Shown piece after piece: positions 43,812 through 53,549 of a stretch of DNA of 64,000 nt; position 1 is the stretch's first letter; every line of letters starts with the position of its first letter. The stretch lies in NCBI GenBank assembly GCA_963999645.1, contig CAXEUY010000004.1:67771-131770 (forward strand). The letters are read 5' to 3'. Origin of the DNA: MedAcidi-G1 sp002294285 (GTDB taxonomy: Bacteria > Actinomycetota > Acidimicrobiia > Acidimicrobiales > MedAcidi-G1). Under the pieces are notes generated by a model. It saw only the letters and a program-made list of their open reading frames with translations, did no database searches and was not told the DNA's origin. The translations under genes were made by a program, and so were the position numbers.

Positions 43812-46337
43812 ATGATTGCAGAAGATCTACAAAAAATTGAAAGACCTAATCGTCTTAAAGAGAGACATAAATTTAGAGCTTCTCTCGTTCTTATTTCTCT
43901 AATAGCCGCATGCGTCATCACAATCCCACCTGCAAAAGCCGACATAAGAGTCACCGTGCAAGCAGGCGACAGCTTGTCTCTAATAGCACTCGAGTACGGT
44001 GTTTCAACCCAATCAATAATGAACGCTAATGGAATAACCAACCCCGATCTTCTCTACATGGGGCAAGAATTGATAATCCCAGGTGTGAACCCAACAGCTA
44101 GCACAGCTTCTGTAGTCGTCACAGTCGAGTGGGGTGACAGCCTTTCAGCCATAGCCGAAGATTACGGAGTTTCAGTTGCTTCCCTGATGGAAGCAAATGG
44201 AATCACAAACGCAAATTCTATTTTTGCCGGACAAGAACTAACAGTGCCAGGAGTTTCAGGGCCATTGCAGCCCGCAGGGCCTGTCATAGTAACAGTGGTA
44301 TCAGGAGACACTCTTTCTGAAATCGCTTCAAAATACGGGGTAGGACTTTCCGCGTTGATGAATGAAAACGGCATCACAAAACCAGATTCAATTTACATCG
44401 GACAAAAAATAAGAATACCCGGGACAGGACCAGCACCTACTACGACACTTCCGCCATTAAGAATCACCGTCCAATCAGGAGACACACTTTCAGTTATCGC
44501 AGAAACCTATGGCGTAAAAGTCTCATCAATAGTTTCAGCAAACGGTCTACCAAATGCCAATTTTCTTTCAGTAGGGCAAGAACTGATCATCCCAGGTGTC
44601 TATGGGTCAGCAGCATCACCTCAATATTCGACCGACTATGGTCCAGTAGTAGTCAACGGACGAGGCTGGGGACATGGAAGAGGAATGGGCCAATACGGAT
44701 CTCTCGGTTACGCCATTGACGAAGGCTGGGGAAGAGATCAAATTCTCAATCATTACTATGGCGGAACGACAGGAGGAACTGTCAGCAATGACGAAATAGG
44801 TGTCAGACTGCTAAGTCATGATGGGGGACCAACGACTGTTTATGTTGAAAGTGCACTTCTGGCAATCGCAGGAGAAACAGGAAATTGGACACAAGTAAAC
44901 GGAAAGGCCGTAAAAGTAACTCTCGAAGGCGACACTGATCGTTACAGAATAGCCACAGGACAGTCATGCGCAGGTCCATTTACCAATACAGGGACAGTCA
45001 TCTCAAGCCCCATAGTCCGTATAAGAGCAGCACATATGGCACCCCCAGGAGCAACCACAACCACAACCACAACCACAACCACAACCACAACCACTCTTCC
45101 AGCGGGAGCGACCACAACTATTTCGCCATCAACAACGAGCACAACGACTACAACACTTCCTCCAACAACAACAATTCCTCAACCGGGTTCAGTATTCCAG
45201 GTGCTAGACACATCTGATGCAGATCTGAATTGGACCCTTCAAGTTTGCGAGGGTTCAAACAAGTCTTCGTGGTACAGAGGAGAAATAAGAGCTGCAAGAG
45301 CCAGTGGAAACCAGAGAACAGTTAATTGGCTACCCATCGAACAGTATTTACGCTCAGTTGTTCCCCGTGAAATGCCCCCGGAATGGGCCGACATGGGAGG
45401 TGGGGCTGGCATAGCGGCGCTAGAAGTACAATCTGTGGCCGCTCGTTCCTACGCTTTAGCGGAAAAACGTTATGCATATGCGAAGACCTGCGACACTATT
45501 CGTTGCCAAGTCTATGAAGGAAGAAGAAGCCGTTCAGGGAACAGTTCCTGGTCTAATGAAGACCCGAGATCAGATATTGCTATAAGCAACACGGCAGGAA
45601 TGGTCAGGCTGCAAGACGGCGAAATAGCTCGAACTGAATTTTCTGCTTCAACAGGCGGTCACACAATAACAGCAGATTTTCCAGGAGTCCCAGATGCGGG
45701 AGACGACGTTTCAATCAACCCGGTGCACAAATGGACTAAAGAAATATCTGTCAATGACGTCATCTCAAGATTTGGTTTAAAACCACTGTACGAAATAGAA
45801 GTCATCACACGTGACGGATTCGGCGACGATGGTGGAAGGGCAGAAGAGATCGAATTCCGGGCAAGAGACGGACAACGTTTCGTTATAACCGGAAACCGTT
45901 TCAGACGAGAGTTCGGACTTAAATCAAACTGGTATGGGGTTAATTACGGTCCCCCCGAAGTAGCCACTAAATTCCCAGAAGAAAGACTCGATGAATACAG
46001 AGTAACAACTGGCTACACAGAAGAAGAGTGGCAGTCTCTAGTTGACTCAGCTGATCATTTAAAAATGACCACAAATGAATTTCAACTGGCTGCAGTATGG
46101 GCAGTTGCATTCCTTCTAAATCTTTCGGGAAGTGAAAGTGGCCCCACTCCACTAGCGGAACCACCTTCGATAGAAGGAACTCGCAATGTTCAAACGGCTT
46201 ATATGGCTGCAGCAGAAGACCAGAAAGCACTTGAACAAATAGCAGAAGCTTTTGCCATTAATGGAGGTCAAGCCCAAAAAACAGCTGTAACTATACTTGT
46301 TTTCTTAGTTCAAATCGCAAAAGCTGCAGGTCGTTAA
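43812..46337 (+). CDS. Secreted LysM(x4)-SpoIID cell-wall protein
   Basis: An 841-residue exported protein. A signal-anchor (residues about 22-43) is followed by four LysM repeats (about 46-91, 102-147, 158-203, 217-261; each with GDSLSxIAxxYGV and a GQELxIPG end) that bind peptidoglycan glycans. A SpoIID-type domain follows, from the VNGRGWGHGRGMGQYG block near residue 280 to the EQYLRSVVPREMPPEW...AARSYAL block that holds the catalytic glutamate in lytic SpoIID enzymes. The domain is interrupted by a Thr/Pro linker of about 55 residues, partly encoded by a hexanucleotide repeat. The last about 110 residues are helical. It probably remodels peptidoglycan. Confidence 0.85.
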   Translation: MIAEDLQKIERPNRLKERHKFRASLVLISLIAACVITIPPAKADIRVTVQAGDSLSLIALEYGVSTQSIMNANGITNPDLLYMGQELIIPGVNPTASTASVVVTVEWGDSLSAIAEDYGVSVASLMEANGITNANSIFAGQELTVPGVSGPLQPAGPVIVTVVSGDTLSEIASKYGVGLSALMNENGITKPDSIYIGQKIRIPGTGPAPTTTLPPLRITVQSGDTLSVIAETYGVKVSSIVSANGLPNANFLSVGQELIIPGVYGSAASPQYSTDYGPVVVNGRGWGHGRGMGQYGSLGYAIDEGWGRDQILNHYYGGTTGGTVSNDEIGVRLLSHDGGPTTVYVESALLAIAGETGNWTQVNGKAVKVTLEGDTDRYRIATGQSCAGPFTNTGTVISSPIVRIRAAHMAPPGATTTTTTTTTTTTTTLPAGATTTISPSTTSTTTTTLPPTTTIPQPGSVFQVLDTSDADLNWTLQVCEGSNKSSWYRGEIRAARASGNQRTVNWLPIEQYLRSVVPREMPPEWADMGGGAGIAALEVQSVAARSYALAEKRYAYAKTCDTIRCQVYEGRRSRSGNSSWSNEDPRSDIAISNTAGMVRLQDGEIARTEFSASTGGHTITADFPGVPDAGDDVSINPVHKWTKEISVNDVISRFGLKPLYEIEVITRDGFGDDGGRAEEIEFRARDGQRFVITGNRFRREFGLKSNWYGVNYGPPEVATKFPEERLDEYRVTTGYTEEEWQSLVDSADHLKMTTNEFQLAAVWAVAFLLNLSGSESGPTPLAEPPSIEGTRNVQTAYMAAAEDQKALEQIAEAFAINGGQAQKTAVTILVFLVQIAKAAGR
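45053..45094 (+). repeat. Hexanucleotide tandem repeat (AACCAC) x 7
   Basis: Seven perfect copies of AACCAC in a row lie inside the LysM-SpoIID gene and encode fourteen threonines (ACC ACA alternating). A six-base unit keeps the reading frame whatever the copy number, so slippage would change linker length, not expression. Confidence 0.95.
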
Positions 46338-46379
46338 AGTCCCGTAGTCACTTAATGCTCGCAAGCAAGGTACTCTCCG

Positions 46380-47456
46380 GTGATGAAAGGTCTTATTTTG
46401 GCAGGTGGCAGTGGGAGGCGACTACGTCCTATAACCCATACGACAGCTAAACAACTAGTTCCCATAGCCAACAAGCCGATACTCCATTATGTGATTGAAG
46501 ACCTGATAGGAGTTGGAATAACTGATCTAGGAATAGTTGTAGGCGACACATCTGAAGAAATCGAAAAGTCTGTAGGAAACGGTTCCCAATGGGGTGCAGA
46601 GATAACTTACATTAAACAAGACAAGCCAGAGGGTTTAGCGCACGCTGTTCTAATCGCAGAACAATTCTTGGATCAGGAAAAGTTTGTCATGTATCTCGGG
46701 GACAACATGTTTGAGGACTCTTTACATGAAGTAGTCACAGGCTTTGAAGAATCTTCAACAAATGCTCGACTTCTCTTGTCAAAAGTTGACATACCGCAAG
46801 CTTTTGGAGTTGCTGAAATAGGCGAACAAGGAAAGATAAAAAAACTCACAGAGAAACCCGAAAACCCCAAATCAGATTTGGCGCTTGTGGGCGTTTACCT
46901 TTTTGACCCGACCATTCACCGTGCAGTGCGGGCTATTGAACCATCAGACAGAGGAGAACTGGAAATAACAGACGCCATACAGTGGATGATTGACAATGAG
47001 AAAGCAATAGAACACAGAACGCTAAAAGGCTGGTGGATAGACACCGGCAAGAAAGACCCCTTACTTCTATGCAACGAACTAGTTCTCGATGAGATCAAAA
47101 CGCAATTTTCAAGTCAAATAGACCAAACAGTAACACTAAATGGAGAAATAGCGATAGGAGAAAACGTTGAAATAATAGATTCAAATATTCAAGGCCCTGC
47201 AATTATCGGATCTGGAGTAAGAATAGAAAGAAGCAATATAGGGCCGTATGTTTCGGTCGGCGATGGTTGCAAGATCGATAATTCCACAGTTGAAAGGTCA
47301 GTGCTAATGGAGGGAAGTTTTGTCAGCGGGGTGATGAAGTTGACCAAATCTGTTCTAGGAAGAGAAGTCGAAATCAACGGAGAAAAATCAGATCAGCAAA
47401 AACCTACATCAATCATGTTGGGTGATAAAACGAAAATGGATCTTAGTAATGGCTGA
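46380..47456 (+). CDS. rmlA: Glucose-1-phosphate thymidylyltransferase, long form
   Basis: A 358-residue nucleotidyltransferase: the N-terminal GLILAGGSGRRLRPITHTTAKQ signature and PEGLAHAVLIAEQF, WWIDTGKKDPLL active-site segments are kept, followed by a left-handed beta-helix tail from about residue 240 (IGENVEIIDSNIQGPAIIG) not present in the short RmlA. Such long forms occur in archaea and actinobacteria. It makes dTDP-glucose from dTTP and glucose 1-phosphate, the first step to dTDP-L-rhamnose. Order here is rmlA-C-B-D. Confidence 0.9.
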   Translation: MMKGLILAGGSGRRLRPITHTTAKQLVPIANKPILHYVIEDLIGVGITDLGIVVGDTSEEIEKSVGNGSQWGAEITYIKQDKPEGLAHAVLIAEQFLDQEKFVMYLGDNMFEDSLHEVVTGFEESSTNARLLLSKVDIPQAFGVAEIGEQGKIKKLTEKPENPKSDLALVGVYLFDPTIHRAVRAIEPSDRGELEITDAIQWMIDNEKAIEHRTLKGWWIDTGKKDPLLLCNELVLDEIKTQFSSQIDQTVTLNGEIAIGENVEIIDSNIQGPAIIGSGVRIERSNIGPYVSVGDGCKIDNSTVERSVLMEGSFVSGVMKLTKSVLGREVEINGEKSDQQKPTSIMLGDKTKMDLSNG

Positions 47457-48009
47457 GATCCAAAGGTCAGAAACTATCAGTGGAGTAGTAATAGTAGAAC
47501 CTCAAATATTTCAAGACCCCCGCGGATTCTTTGCGGAGACATGGAGACAGGAGTGGTTACCTGAGAGCAGACCAATGATTCAATCAAACAGAGCGGACCG
47601 TTCAAAAGGCACTTTAGTAGGACTTCACTACCACTTGAATCAGGCAGATTACTGGTATGTGTCTCATGGAGTTGCCCAAGTGGTGCTCCATGACCTTAGA
47701 CAAGGTTCCCCGACACAGGGCTCAACGCTTAGTTTTAACTTAGGGTCACTCGACCAGTCGAAACAAAAAGGTGTTTATATACCGCCAGGTGTGGCCCATG
47801 GGTTCGCCGCAATAACAGACATAACCATCACATACCTAGTTGACAGATATTACGATCCGCAAGATGAATTAGGTGTGGCTTGGAACGACCCTGAAATCGG
47901 GGCTGTCTGGGAGGTAGATGAACCAGTACTTTCTGTTAGAGATCAGTCCAATCCTCTAGTGGAAAATATGGAAAACCATTTAAAACCCAACTACCAGGAA
48001 GATCGATGA
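47449..48009 (+). CDS. rmlC: dTDP-4-dehydrorhamnose 3,5-epimerase
   Basis: About 186 residues from ATG 47449, overlapping rmlA by eight bases; an upstream in-frame start at 47422 lies within rmlA and was not used. The cupin fold is visible: IVEPQIFQDPRGFFAETWR at the start, NRADRSKGTLVGLHYHLNQAD with the catalytic histidine, and YIPPGVAHGFAAI. It epimerises C3 and C5 of dTDP-4-keto-6-deoxyglucose. Some nucleotide-sugar epimerases of this fold act on other dTDP sugars, but the complete rml set makes rhamnose the likely product. Confidence 0.9.
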   Translation: MAEIQRSETISGVVIVEPQIFQDPRGFFAETWRQEWLPESRPMIQSNRADRSKGTLVGLHYHLNQADYWYVSHGVAQVVLHDLRQGSPTQGSTLSFNLGSLDQSKQKGVYIPPGVAHGFAAITDITITYLVDRYYDPQDELGVAWNDPEIGAVWEVDEPVLSVRDQSNPLVENMENHLKPNYQEDR

Positions 48010-48010
48010 A

Positions 48011-48982
48011 ATGCGTTTATTGGTAACAGGCGGAGCTGGTTTTATAGGTTCAAATTATGTAAAACAATCAATCTCACAAGGCAATGAGGTAATTGTTTAT
48101 GATGCGCTCACCTATGCAGGTAATTTGGACAACCTAAAAGAAATCGAAGAAAATGATGCATACAAGTTCATCCATGGTGATGTATGCGACTTAGAGAAAC
48201 TAAACCGTGCGATTAAGGGTTGTGACGGGGTGGTTCATTTCGCAGCTGAAAGTCATGTGGATCGGTCAATAACTAACCCAGGGCCATTTATTGAAACGAA
48301 CTGCACAGGAACAGGAAATCTCTGCGAAGTCGTTGTCAAAAACCAAATAGAGAAATATGTACATGTATCCACCGACGAGGTTTACGGCTCCATTGGAACC
48401 AAAATCGGGGAGGGGTCTTTTACTGAGAGAGACCAACTCAATCCTTCCTCTCCTTATTCAGCGACGAAAGCAGCAGGGGACCTTATAGTGCTTTCATATC
48501 ATCAAACACACGACATGCCAGTAAGCATTATCAGACCTTCAAACAACTACGGTCCAAACCAATACCCAGAAAAAGTAATTCCCCTTTTCATCACCAATCT
48601 GTTAGAAAAAAAGCCTGTTCCTCTATACGGGGATGGCCTACACATCAGGGATTGGTGCAACGTGGAAGACACCTGCAAGGCTATTGACACGGTCTTGCAA
48701 AAAGGCGATGAAGGATCTATTTACAATGCCGGAGCAGGCAATGAAAAAACAAACTTGGAATTGGCAGAGAAACTAGTAGAACTATGCGATGCCGAAAATT
48801 CTCTAATTAACAAAGTTGCCGACAGGTCGGGTCACGATAGGCGTTATTCAGTGAATTCAGACTTAATTAATGAACTCGGATGGACGCCGCAATGCGACTT
48901 TGAAAAAGGCCTAGAAAATACGGTCGAGTGGTATAGAGAAAATAGAAAATGGTGGGAACCTTTAAGGAACAGCAACAGATGA
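48011..48982 (+). CDS. rmlB: dTDP-glucose 4,6-dehydratase
   Basis: A 323-residue extended SDR. Rossmann motif VTGGAGFIGSNYV, catalytic segment STDEVYG, YSATKAAGD (Tyr/Lys), and RPSNNYGPNQYPEK; the THV-like HFAAESHVDRSI block is typical of RmlB. It removes water from dTDP-glucose to give the 4-keto-6-deoxy sugar. It starts two bases after rmlC and its stop overlaps the rmlD start. Confidence 0.94.
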   Translation: MRLLVTGGAGFIGSNYVKQSISQGNEVIVYDALTYAGNLDNLKEIEENDAYKFIHGDVCDLEKLNRAIKGCDGVVHFAAESHVDRSITNPGPFIETNCTGTGNLCEVVVKNQIEKYVHVSTDEVYGSIGTKIGEGSFTERDQLNPSSPYSATKAAGDLIVLSYHQTHDMPVSIIRPSNNYGPNQYPEKVIPLFITNLLEKKPVPLYGDGLHIRDWCNVEDTCKAIDTVLQKGDEGSIYNAGAGNEKTNLELAEKLVELCDAENSLINKVADRSGHDRRYSVNSDLINELGWTPQCDFEKGLENTVEWYRENRKWWEPLRNSNR

Positions 48983-49812
48983 CAGTTCTGATATGTGGTT
49001 CCACCGGACGACTGGGAAGATCCGTAACCAGTTTTTTTAGAAAGCAAACAAAAGTGGTTGCACCCACAAGAAACGAAATCGATTTCACATCCAAAGAAGC
49101 TTTACGCGATCTGATAGAAGCTGAAAAACCTGTCACAGTGATCAATTGTGCGGCTTGGACTGACGTAGATGGCTGTGAAAAAAATCCTGAACTAGCAAAA
49201 AAATTAAATACCGATTTACCTAAACACCTCAGTGAACTAATTGAAAAGATTGACTGTCACTTGATTCAAATTTCAACAGATTTTGTATTTGATGGTCAAA
49301 CTGACAAACCTTACAACGAGGAACATCTTCCGAACCCAATAAGCATTTATGGCCAGACAAAACTCGAAGGGGAGAAAGCCGCTGGACCGGATGCGACAGT
49401 CATTAGGACTTCATGGCTTCAAGCGCCCGATGAACTCAATATGGTCAAAGGAATACTTGAAGGTTTCAAAAAAGCCGGCCCTTTGGAATTGCCGAATGAC
49501 CGTCAGGCGAATCCAACTTTCATTGAAGACCTATTGCCAATAATCAAATGCTTCGCAGAATCACGTTTTAGGGGAGTGGTTCATGCAACCAATGAAGGAA
49601 CTACAAACTGGTGTGAATTTGCCAAATTTATTGCAGAAAAAACTAACAACGACCCAACGCGTATAACTCCATCAGAACCGAGGACATTGAATCGCGTGGC
49701 AGCAAGACCAGCTTTTTCTGCTTTAGATAATGAGGTTATACGCCGAGAGAAAATTCAACCGATCCGACACCACCACGACGCTGTTCTTGAAATACTGAAC
49801 AAGGTCAATTAA
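48979..49812 (+). CDS. rmlD: dTDP-4-dehydrorhamnose reductase
   Basis: A 277-residue SDR starting at ATG 48979, in the rmlB stop (ATGA). An upstream start at 48949 lies inside rmlB. Motifs: ICGSTGRLGRSV nucleotide loop, NCAAWTDVDGCE, ISTDFVFDG, and the YGQTKLEGE Tyr/Lys pair. It reduces dTDP-4-keto-L-rhamnose with NADPH, completing dTDP-L-rhamnose for the surface polysaccharide. Confidence 0.92.
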   Translation: MTVLICGSTGRLGRSVTSFFRKQTKVVAPTRNEIDFTSKEALRDLIEAEKPVTVINCAAWTDVDGCEKNPELAKKLNTDLPKHLSELIEKIDCHLIQISTDFVFDGQTDKPYNEEHLPNPISIYGQTKLEGEKAAGPDATVIRTSWLQAPDELNMVKGILEGFKKAGPLELPNDRQANPTFIEDLLPIIKCFAESRFRGVVHATNEGTTNWCEFAKFIAEKTNNDPTRITPSEPRTLNRVAARPAFSALDNEVIRREKIQPIRHHHDAVLEILNKVN

Positions 49813-49814
49813 CG

Positions 49815-51806
49815 ATGAGTGCTGATTTAAATCTTCGTGCAATAAGACTCTGCGACTATTTAGTTGACACGACAATCAGTCTCATAGCTGCTTGGACCAT
49901 TGCATTTCATTTATCAAATTTTCTAAATCTAGAGAGAGACACAGCTCTAATTCTCGGGATTTGTATTTTTCTAGTTGTTATTTACTTCCTTTTCAACAAA
50001 CAGCAAAAATACAAAACTGTAAATGACCCACCTTTATTCATAAGCGCACAAAACAAACCTAATACGGTCATTTTTCTTTCAATGGTTTTATTTGCGGTTG
50101 CATTGGCATGGTTAGATCTAGATGGTCTGCTTTGGCCCTTAACCTGGGTTCTTCTTATAGGTCTGCTCTTTTTCGCAGTCAAGAACTCGTGGAACAGTGA
50201 TAAGACAACAACTTCTCAAAGAACCCGTGAGCTTTCACGATTAGGAACAGTTTTTGTAATTATCCTTGCCCTGTTGACAGCATTTTTGTCTTTGATAATG
50301 GTTAGACCAGATCAGGATGATGTTTTCCTAGTAAATCGTTCAACTTGGATAGCAGAACACGCAGAAGAACTCCCAGAGCGCGACACGATTTTCAGCGACA
50401 ACAGCCTCCCGTCACAAAGACCAGCAGGCGTTCAAACATCAATAGAGTCCCTGATAGGGGCAGTTTCAGCTCACATACCAATTACAGCCGCAGCCCTGAC
50501 ATATTTTGTATGGGGTCCGCTGATAGCTGCCTTAGGTGTGCTTGTGACGTGGCGGTTACTGCGAGGTTTAGGAGCAAGATCACCTGCTCTTGCGACATGG
50601 GCGGGCACAGCTTTCCTAATTGTCGATGGTGAAATGCATGCTTCCTTCGGTAACTTTTTTGTCGGTCGATCATGGCAAGGTAAAGCAGTTCTCTTACTTC
50701 TAGTGTTACCAATGCTCTGGCATCATGGTGCTTGCTGGGGTAGAACAGGTTCTAAAAAATCTTTATACATTCTGACGTTGGCAGGTGTAGCGGGAATTGG
50801 AGTTAGTTCATCAGCTGCTTTTCTGGTTCCGGCAGTAGCACTTTCCGCAGTTGCGGTTACTTCAATAGAACAACAAAAATCGCGAAGATTGTTACATTCT
50901 TTACTTGCCGTTCTACCAGCTGTCTTTGCCGGTTTCTATACGGTTTTTTCAGAACCACAAAAGTTCGAAGTTGCCATGGGTTTTATCGCCAGTATCAGCT
51001 TGCCGGGGCTCCTAGATAGCGGAACCGAGCCCATAGGAGTTATACGACTTGTCTTCGGTGAAGGTCCAACAGCTTTCATAACTATTGCTTGCATACTCAC
51101 GTCTTGGGTAGCGCTAAAAAATAGATCAGCGAGACTAATTTTGCTCACAGGCCCAATCGTTGTTTTATTAGGGTTTTTTACGCCAGGGTTTCTTGATCTG
51201 ATGAATGAAATAGGCAACGCTGATGCAGTTGCTTGGAGAACACTTTGGGTGCTACCCGTTCCAGCGATGGTGGGAATTGTTTTGACAGCACAACGTGCTG
51301 GAATCAGAGGAGCCCCAGTGATTGCTTCAACTGTTTTAATAGCGACTTTTTTAACATTTGGAACATCTATTTTAAGTTCCGACAATCGGGGCACTGAACT
51401 AGTTTGGCCACCGGCATATGACCTGCCTCAACCAGAGCAACAAAGCGCTTCGAGGCTTATAGATATAACTGAACCAGGTGGAACAGTGTCGGGACCAGAG
51501 AATTTAGATTTTTCGGTTTCTGTGATGACAACAAAAGTTCGTTCAATCAACCCGCGATCCGCGTATCTGAACGGAAGACACGTAAACGAAGAATTCAGAG
51601 CAGATGAGAGGTTCGTACTCTCAAAGGCACTGGAAACAGGTAGAGCTGAATATGGAACAGAAAGTGTAGAAAACGCCCTCAGAGTACTTGAACCAGACAC
51701 GGTTTGCCTTAAAAACTCAAACGAAGAAGAGATAGCTGGAGTCCTAAGAAATGCCGGTTATAAGGAAATAGAAAACGATGGTTTCTGCAGAATCTGGGTG
51801 AATTAG
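49815..51806 (+). CDS. Large polytopic membrane protein, possible GT-C-type glycosyltransferase
   Basis: A 663-residue protein with about twelve or more hydrophobic helices in its first 530 residues and a soluble C-terminal part (about 540-663) that carries ESVENALRVLEPDTVCL. An early extracytoplasmic loop, LIMVRPDQDDVFLVNRSTW, contains acidic residues (DQDD) in the position where GT-C enzymes keep their catalytic carboxylates. I do not recognise a named family. Its place two bases after rmlD suggests a lipid-linked sugar transfer or modification step at the outer face of the membrane. Confidence 0.55.
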   Translation: MSADLNLRAIRLCDYLVDTTISLIAAWTIAFHLSNFLNLERDTALILGICIFLVVIYFLFNKQQKYKTVNDPPLFISAQNKPNTVIFLSMVLFAVALAWLDLDGLLWPLTWVLLIGLLFFAVKNSWNSDKTTTSQRTRELSRLGTVFVIILALLTAFLSLIMVRPDQDDVFLVNRSTWIAEHAEELPERDTIFSDNSLPSQRPAGVQTSIESLIGAVSAHIPITAAALTYFVWGPLIAALGVLVTWRLLRGLGARSPALATWAGTAFLIVDGEMHASFGNFFVGRSWQGKAVLLLLVLPMLWHHGACWGRTGSKKSLYILTLAGVAGIGVSSSAAFLVPAVALSAVAVTSIEQQKSRRLLHSLLAVLPAVFAGFYTVFSEPQKFEVAMGFIASISLPGLLDSGTEPIGVIRLVFGEGPTAFITIACILTSWVALKNRSARLILLTGPIVVLLGFFTPGFLDLMNEIGNADAVAWRTLWVLPVPAMVGIVLTAQRAGIRGAPVIASTVLIATFLTFGTSILSSDNRGTELVWPPAYDLPQPEQQSASRLIDITEPGGTVSGPENLDFSVSVMTTKVRSINPRSAYLNGRHVNEEFRADERFVLSKALETGRAEYGTESVENALRVLEPDTVCLKNSNEEEIAGVLRNAGYKEIENDGFCRIWVN

Positions 51807-51818
51807 AAATCTCTACAA

Positions 51819-53549
51819 TCAGCGCGGTCTGGTCCATCTAGCCAACAAGCGTCCACCGGGAAAACGTTTCAACCAAGAGAATCTGCTACGAAAGCTCACC
51901 TTTGTTGACCGAACTGAAACAAAACTACGAGAGGTTCTACGATTCGTTTCATAAATATTCTCTAGAAGGTTCACCTCGCTATCGTCCATAACTACAGACT
52001 GCAGAGTGGCTTCAGCTTTGTAAAAGTCCTTCAGCAAGCCAGTTCTTAAATCTCTCGGGAACATCTCAACAAATTTGCCAGCTAGATCCTCGACAGACAT
52101 ATTTGAAGCCCAAGGCGTTTTGGAGCCTGATGCGACAATGGAATAAGAAAGTCTGTGCAACGCACGAGCTATGACAAGATCAACATCAACCCCTCCTGAA
52201 GCCACCCACTCATTGTCAATTAGTTTCAATTTTCCATCTTCAAGAACCAGGTTGTCGAAACCGCAATCAATGAATTCCTCACCCAAGACTTCAGCAGAGA
52301 GGCCAGTAAGGAAGGGATGAGTTTCCGAATCTGCAGGAAGAGTGCAAATATTTCCTGTCAACCAATTATCAAACAGAGACAAAAAAGACTCAAAGTCTTC
52401 TAGGTTTCCCTGTCTCAGACTCTCCAAAGCCAACTGTTCAAGATTCGGTCCTGAAATATATTTCTCTGGTGGAGAATCGGAATTTCTCTGAGTCAGCCAT
52501 GATGATTCAGAAGAAGTTTTCGCATGAGCCGATTTGCGATCTATTTTGCGTATTCCGTCTTCAACAGTTACTTGTCTAAACCCTAAGAAACTTTTTTTCC
52601 TGTTCCCAGAAAAACGCCAAGCGATGACATTCTCGTCAATGACTGATTTGGATTCATCAAGTCTGCAAATAACTAAAAAAGAGTTAGACATATTTTGACC
52701 CATGTCAGAATCAATCACCTGGCGATGTAAAGCTCTGGTATCAAAGAAAGGCAAAACACCCGAACGACCGCTCGGCCATTGATCTACAGGCGTACCCACA
52801 AGCTGGTCAATCAAATCAACACGATCATCTTCCATGTACGCAAGATCGCTAAGGATCGTCAATGGCAGTTTGTAATCAGGAAATGGATAAAGCCAATTCT
52901 GAAAATCAAAACCTGCCTCAGCCAGGAGACCAGACAGTACAGGTTTTGAAAAAGTTCTCACAGAATCAGATGCACTGTAACCTTCCAGACCAACCCACGG
53001 TTCTCCAAGGTGGTCTTCGTCAGCACCCATCCAATAAGCCAGACCCATCTGATTCTCAATTGCCAAGACCAAAGAACCATCGGGTTTGAGCAATCGAGAC
53101 AACTTTCTAAGAAAACCAGAAGGACCATCAGGATGATTTTTTGCGTACTCCAAAACCCCAATAACGACTACCAGGTCGAAACCATCGTCATCTTCGAAAT
53201 CATCGACCGAACCATGTTCAACATTGACATCCAAATTTTCACATCGCAGAGCAGCCAATCCGGCACGCATTTCGTCACCTTCTAGAGCAGTAACACTCGC
53301 ACCTTTTTCAGCCATATAACGGCTCATTACACCAGTACCTGCACCAACATCCAGAACCCTCATATGAGGATGAAAATTTACCGGACGTAAAATGTTTGTT
53401 CGTCGCCTGTCGAAATGGTAACGGGTCGGCCAGTCAGTGATATTAGAAGCTAAAAAATCCGAAGCACTGGAGCGATCATCTGCAGACAGGAGGATATTTT
53501 TAATACGTTCTTCTGACCCATCACGCCATGAGATTTCAGATGAAGTCAC
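51819..53549 (-). CDS. Methyltransferase with kinase-like C-terminal region (WbdD-like architecture)
   Basis: A 576-residue protein. Residues about 60-200 are a class I SAM methyltransferase (MRVLDVGAGTGVMSRYM, then GVLEYAKNHPDG and LKPDGSLVLAIEN). The C-terminal half is not a methyltransferase: around residues 426-442 it has FIDCGFDNLVLEDGKLKLIDNEW, a pattern like the D-x4-N catalytic loop and metal-binding Asp of APH-type kinases, with the usual His of HxD replaced. In Gram-negative O9 antigen systems WbdD, a methyltransferase-kinase fusion, caps the chain before Wzm/Wzt export; this gene directly follows a Wzt gene (stop and start overlap by four bases). The capping role is inference. Confidence 0.75.
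   Translation of the reverse strand: MTSSEISWRDGSEERIKNILLSADDRSSASDFLASNITDWPTRYHFDRRRTNILRPVNFHPHMRVLDVGAGTGVMSRYMAEKGASVTALEGDEMRAGLAALRCENLDVNVEHGSVDDFEDDDGFDLVVVIGVLEYAKNHPDGPSGFLRKLSRLLKPDGSLVLAIENQMGLAYWMGADEDHLGEPWVGLEGYSASDSVRTFSKPVLSGLLAEAGFDFQNWLYPFPDYKLPLTILSDLAYMEDDRVDLIDQLVGTPVDQWPSGRSGVLPFFDTRALHRQVIDSDMGQNMSNSFLVICRLDESKSVIDENVIAWRFSGNRKKSFLGFRQVTVEDGIRKIDRKSAHAKTSSESSWLTQRNSDSPPEKYISGPNLEQLALESLRQGNLEDFESFLSLFDNWLTGNICTLPADSETHPFLTGLSAEVLGEEFIDCGFDNLVLEDGKLKLIDNEWVASGGVDVDLVIARALHRLSYSIVASGSKTPWASNMSVEDLAGKFVEMFPRDLRTGLLKDFYKAEATLQSVVMDDSEVNLLENIYETNRRTSRSFVSVRSTKVSFRSRFSWLKRFPGGRLLARWTRPR

Noticed and set aside
45053..45094. Phase-variable frameshift repeat
   Set aside because: The unit is six bases, so copy number changes cannot shift the frame; only linker length can vary.
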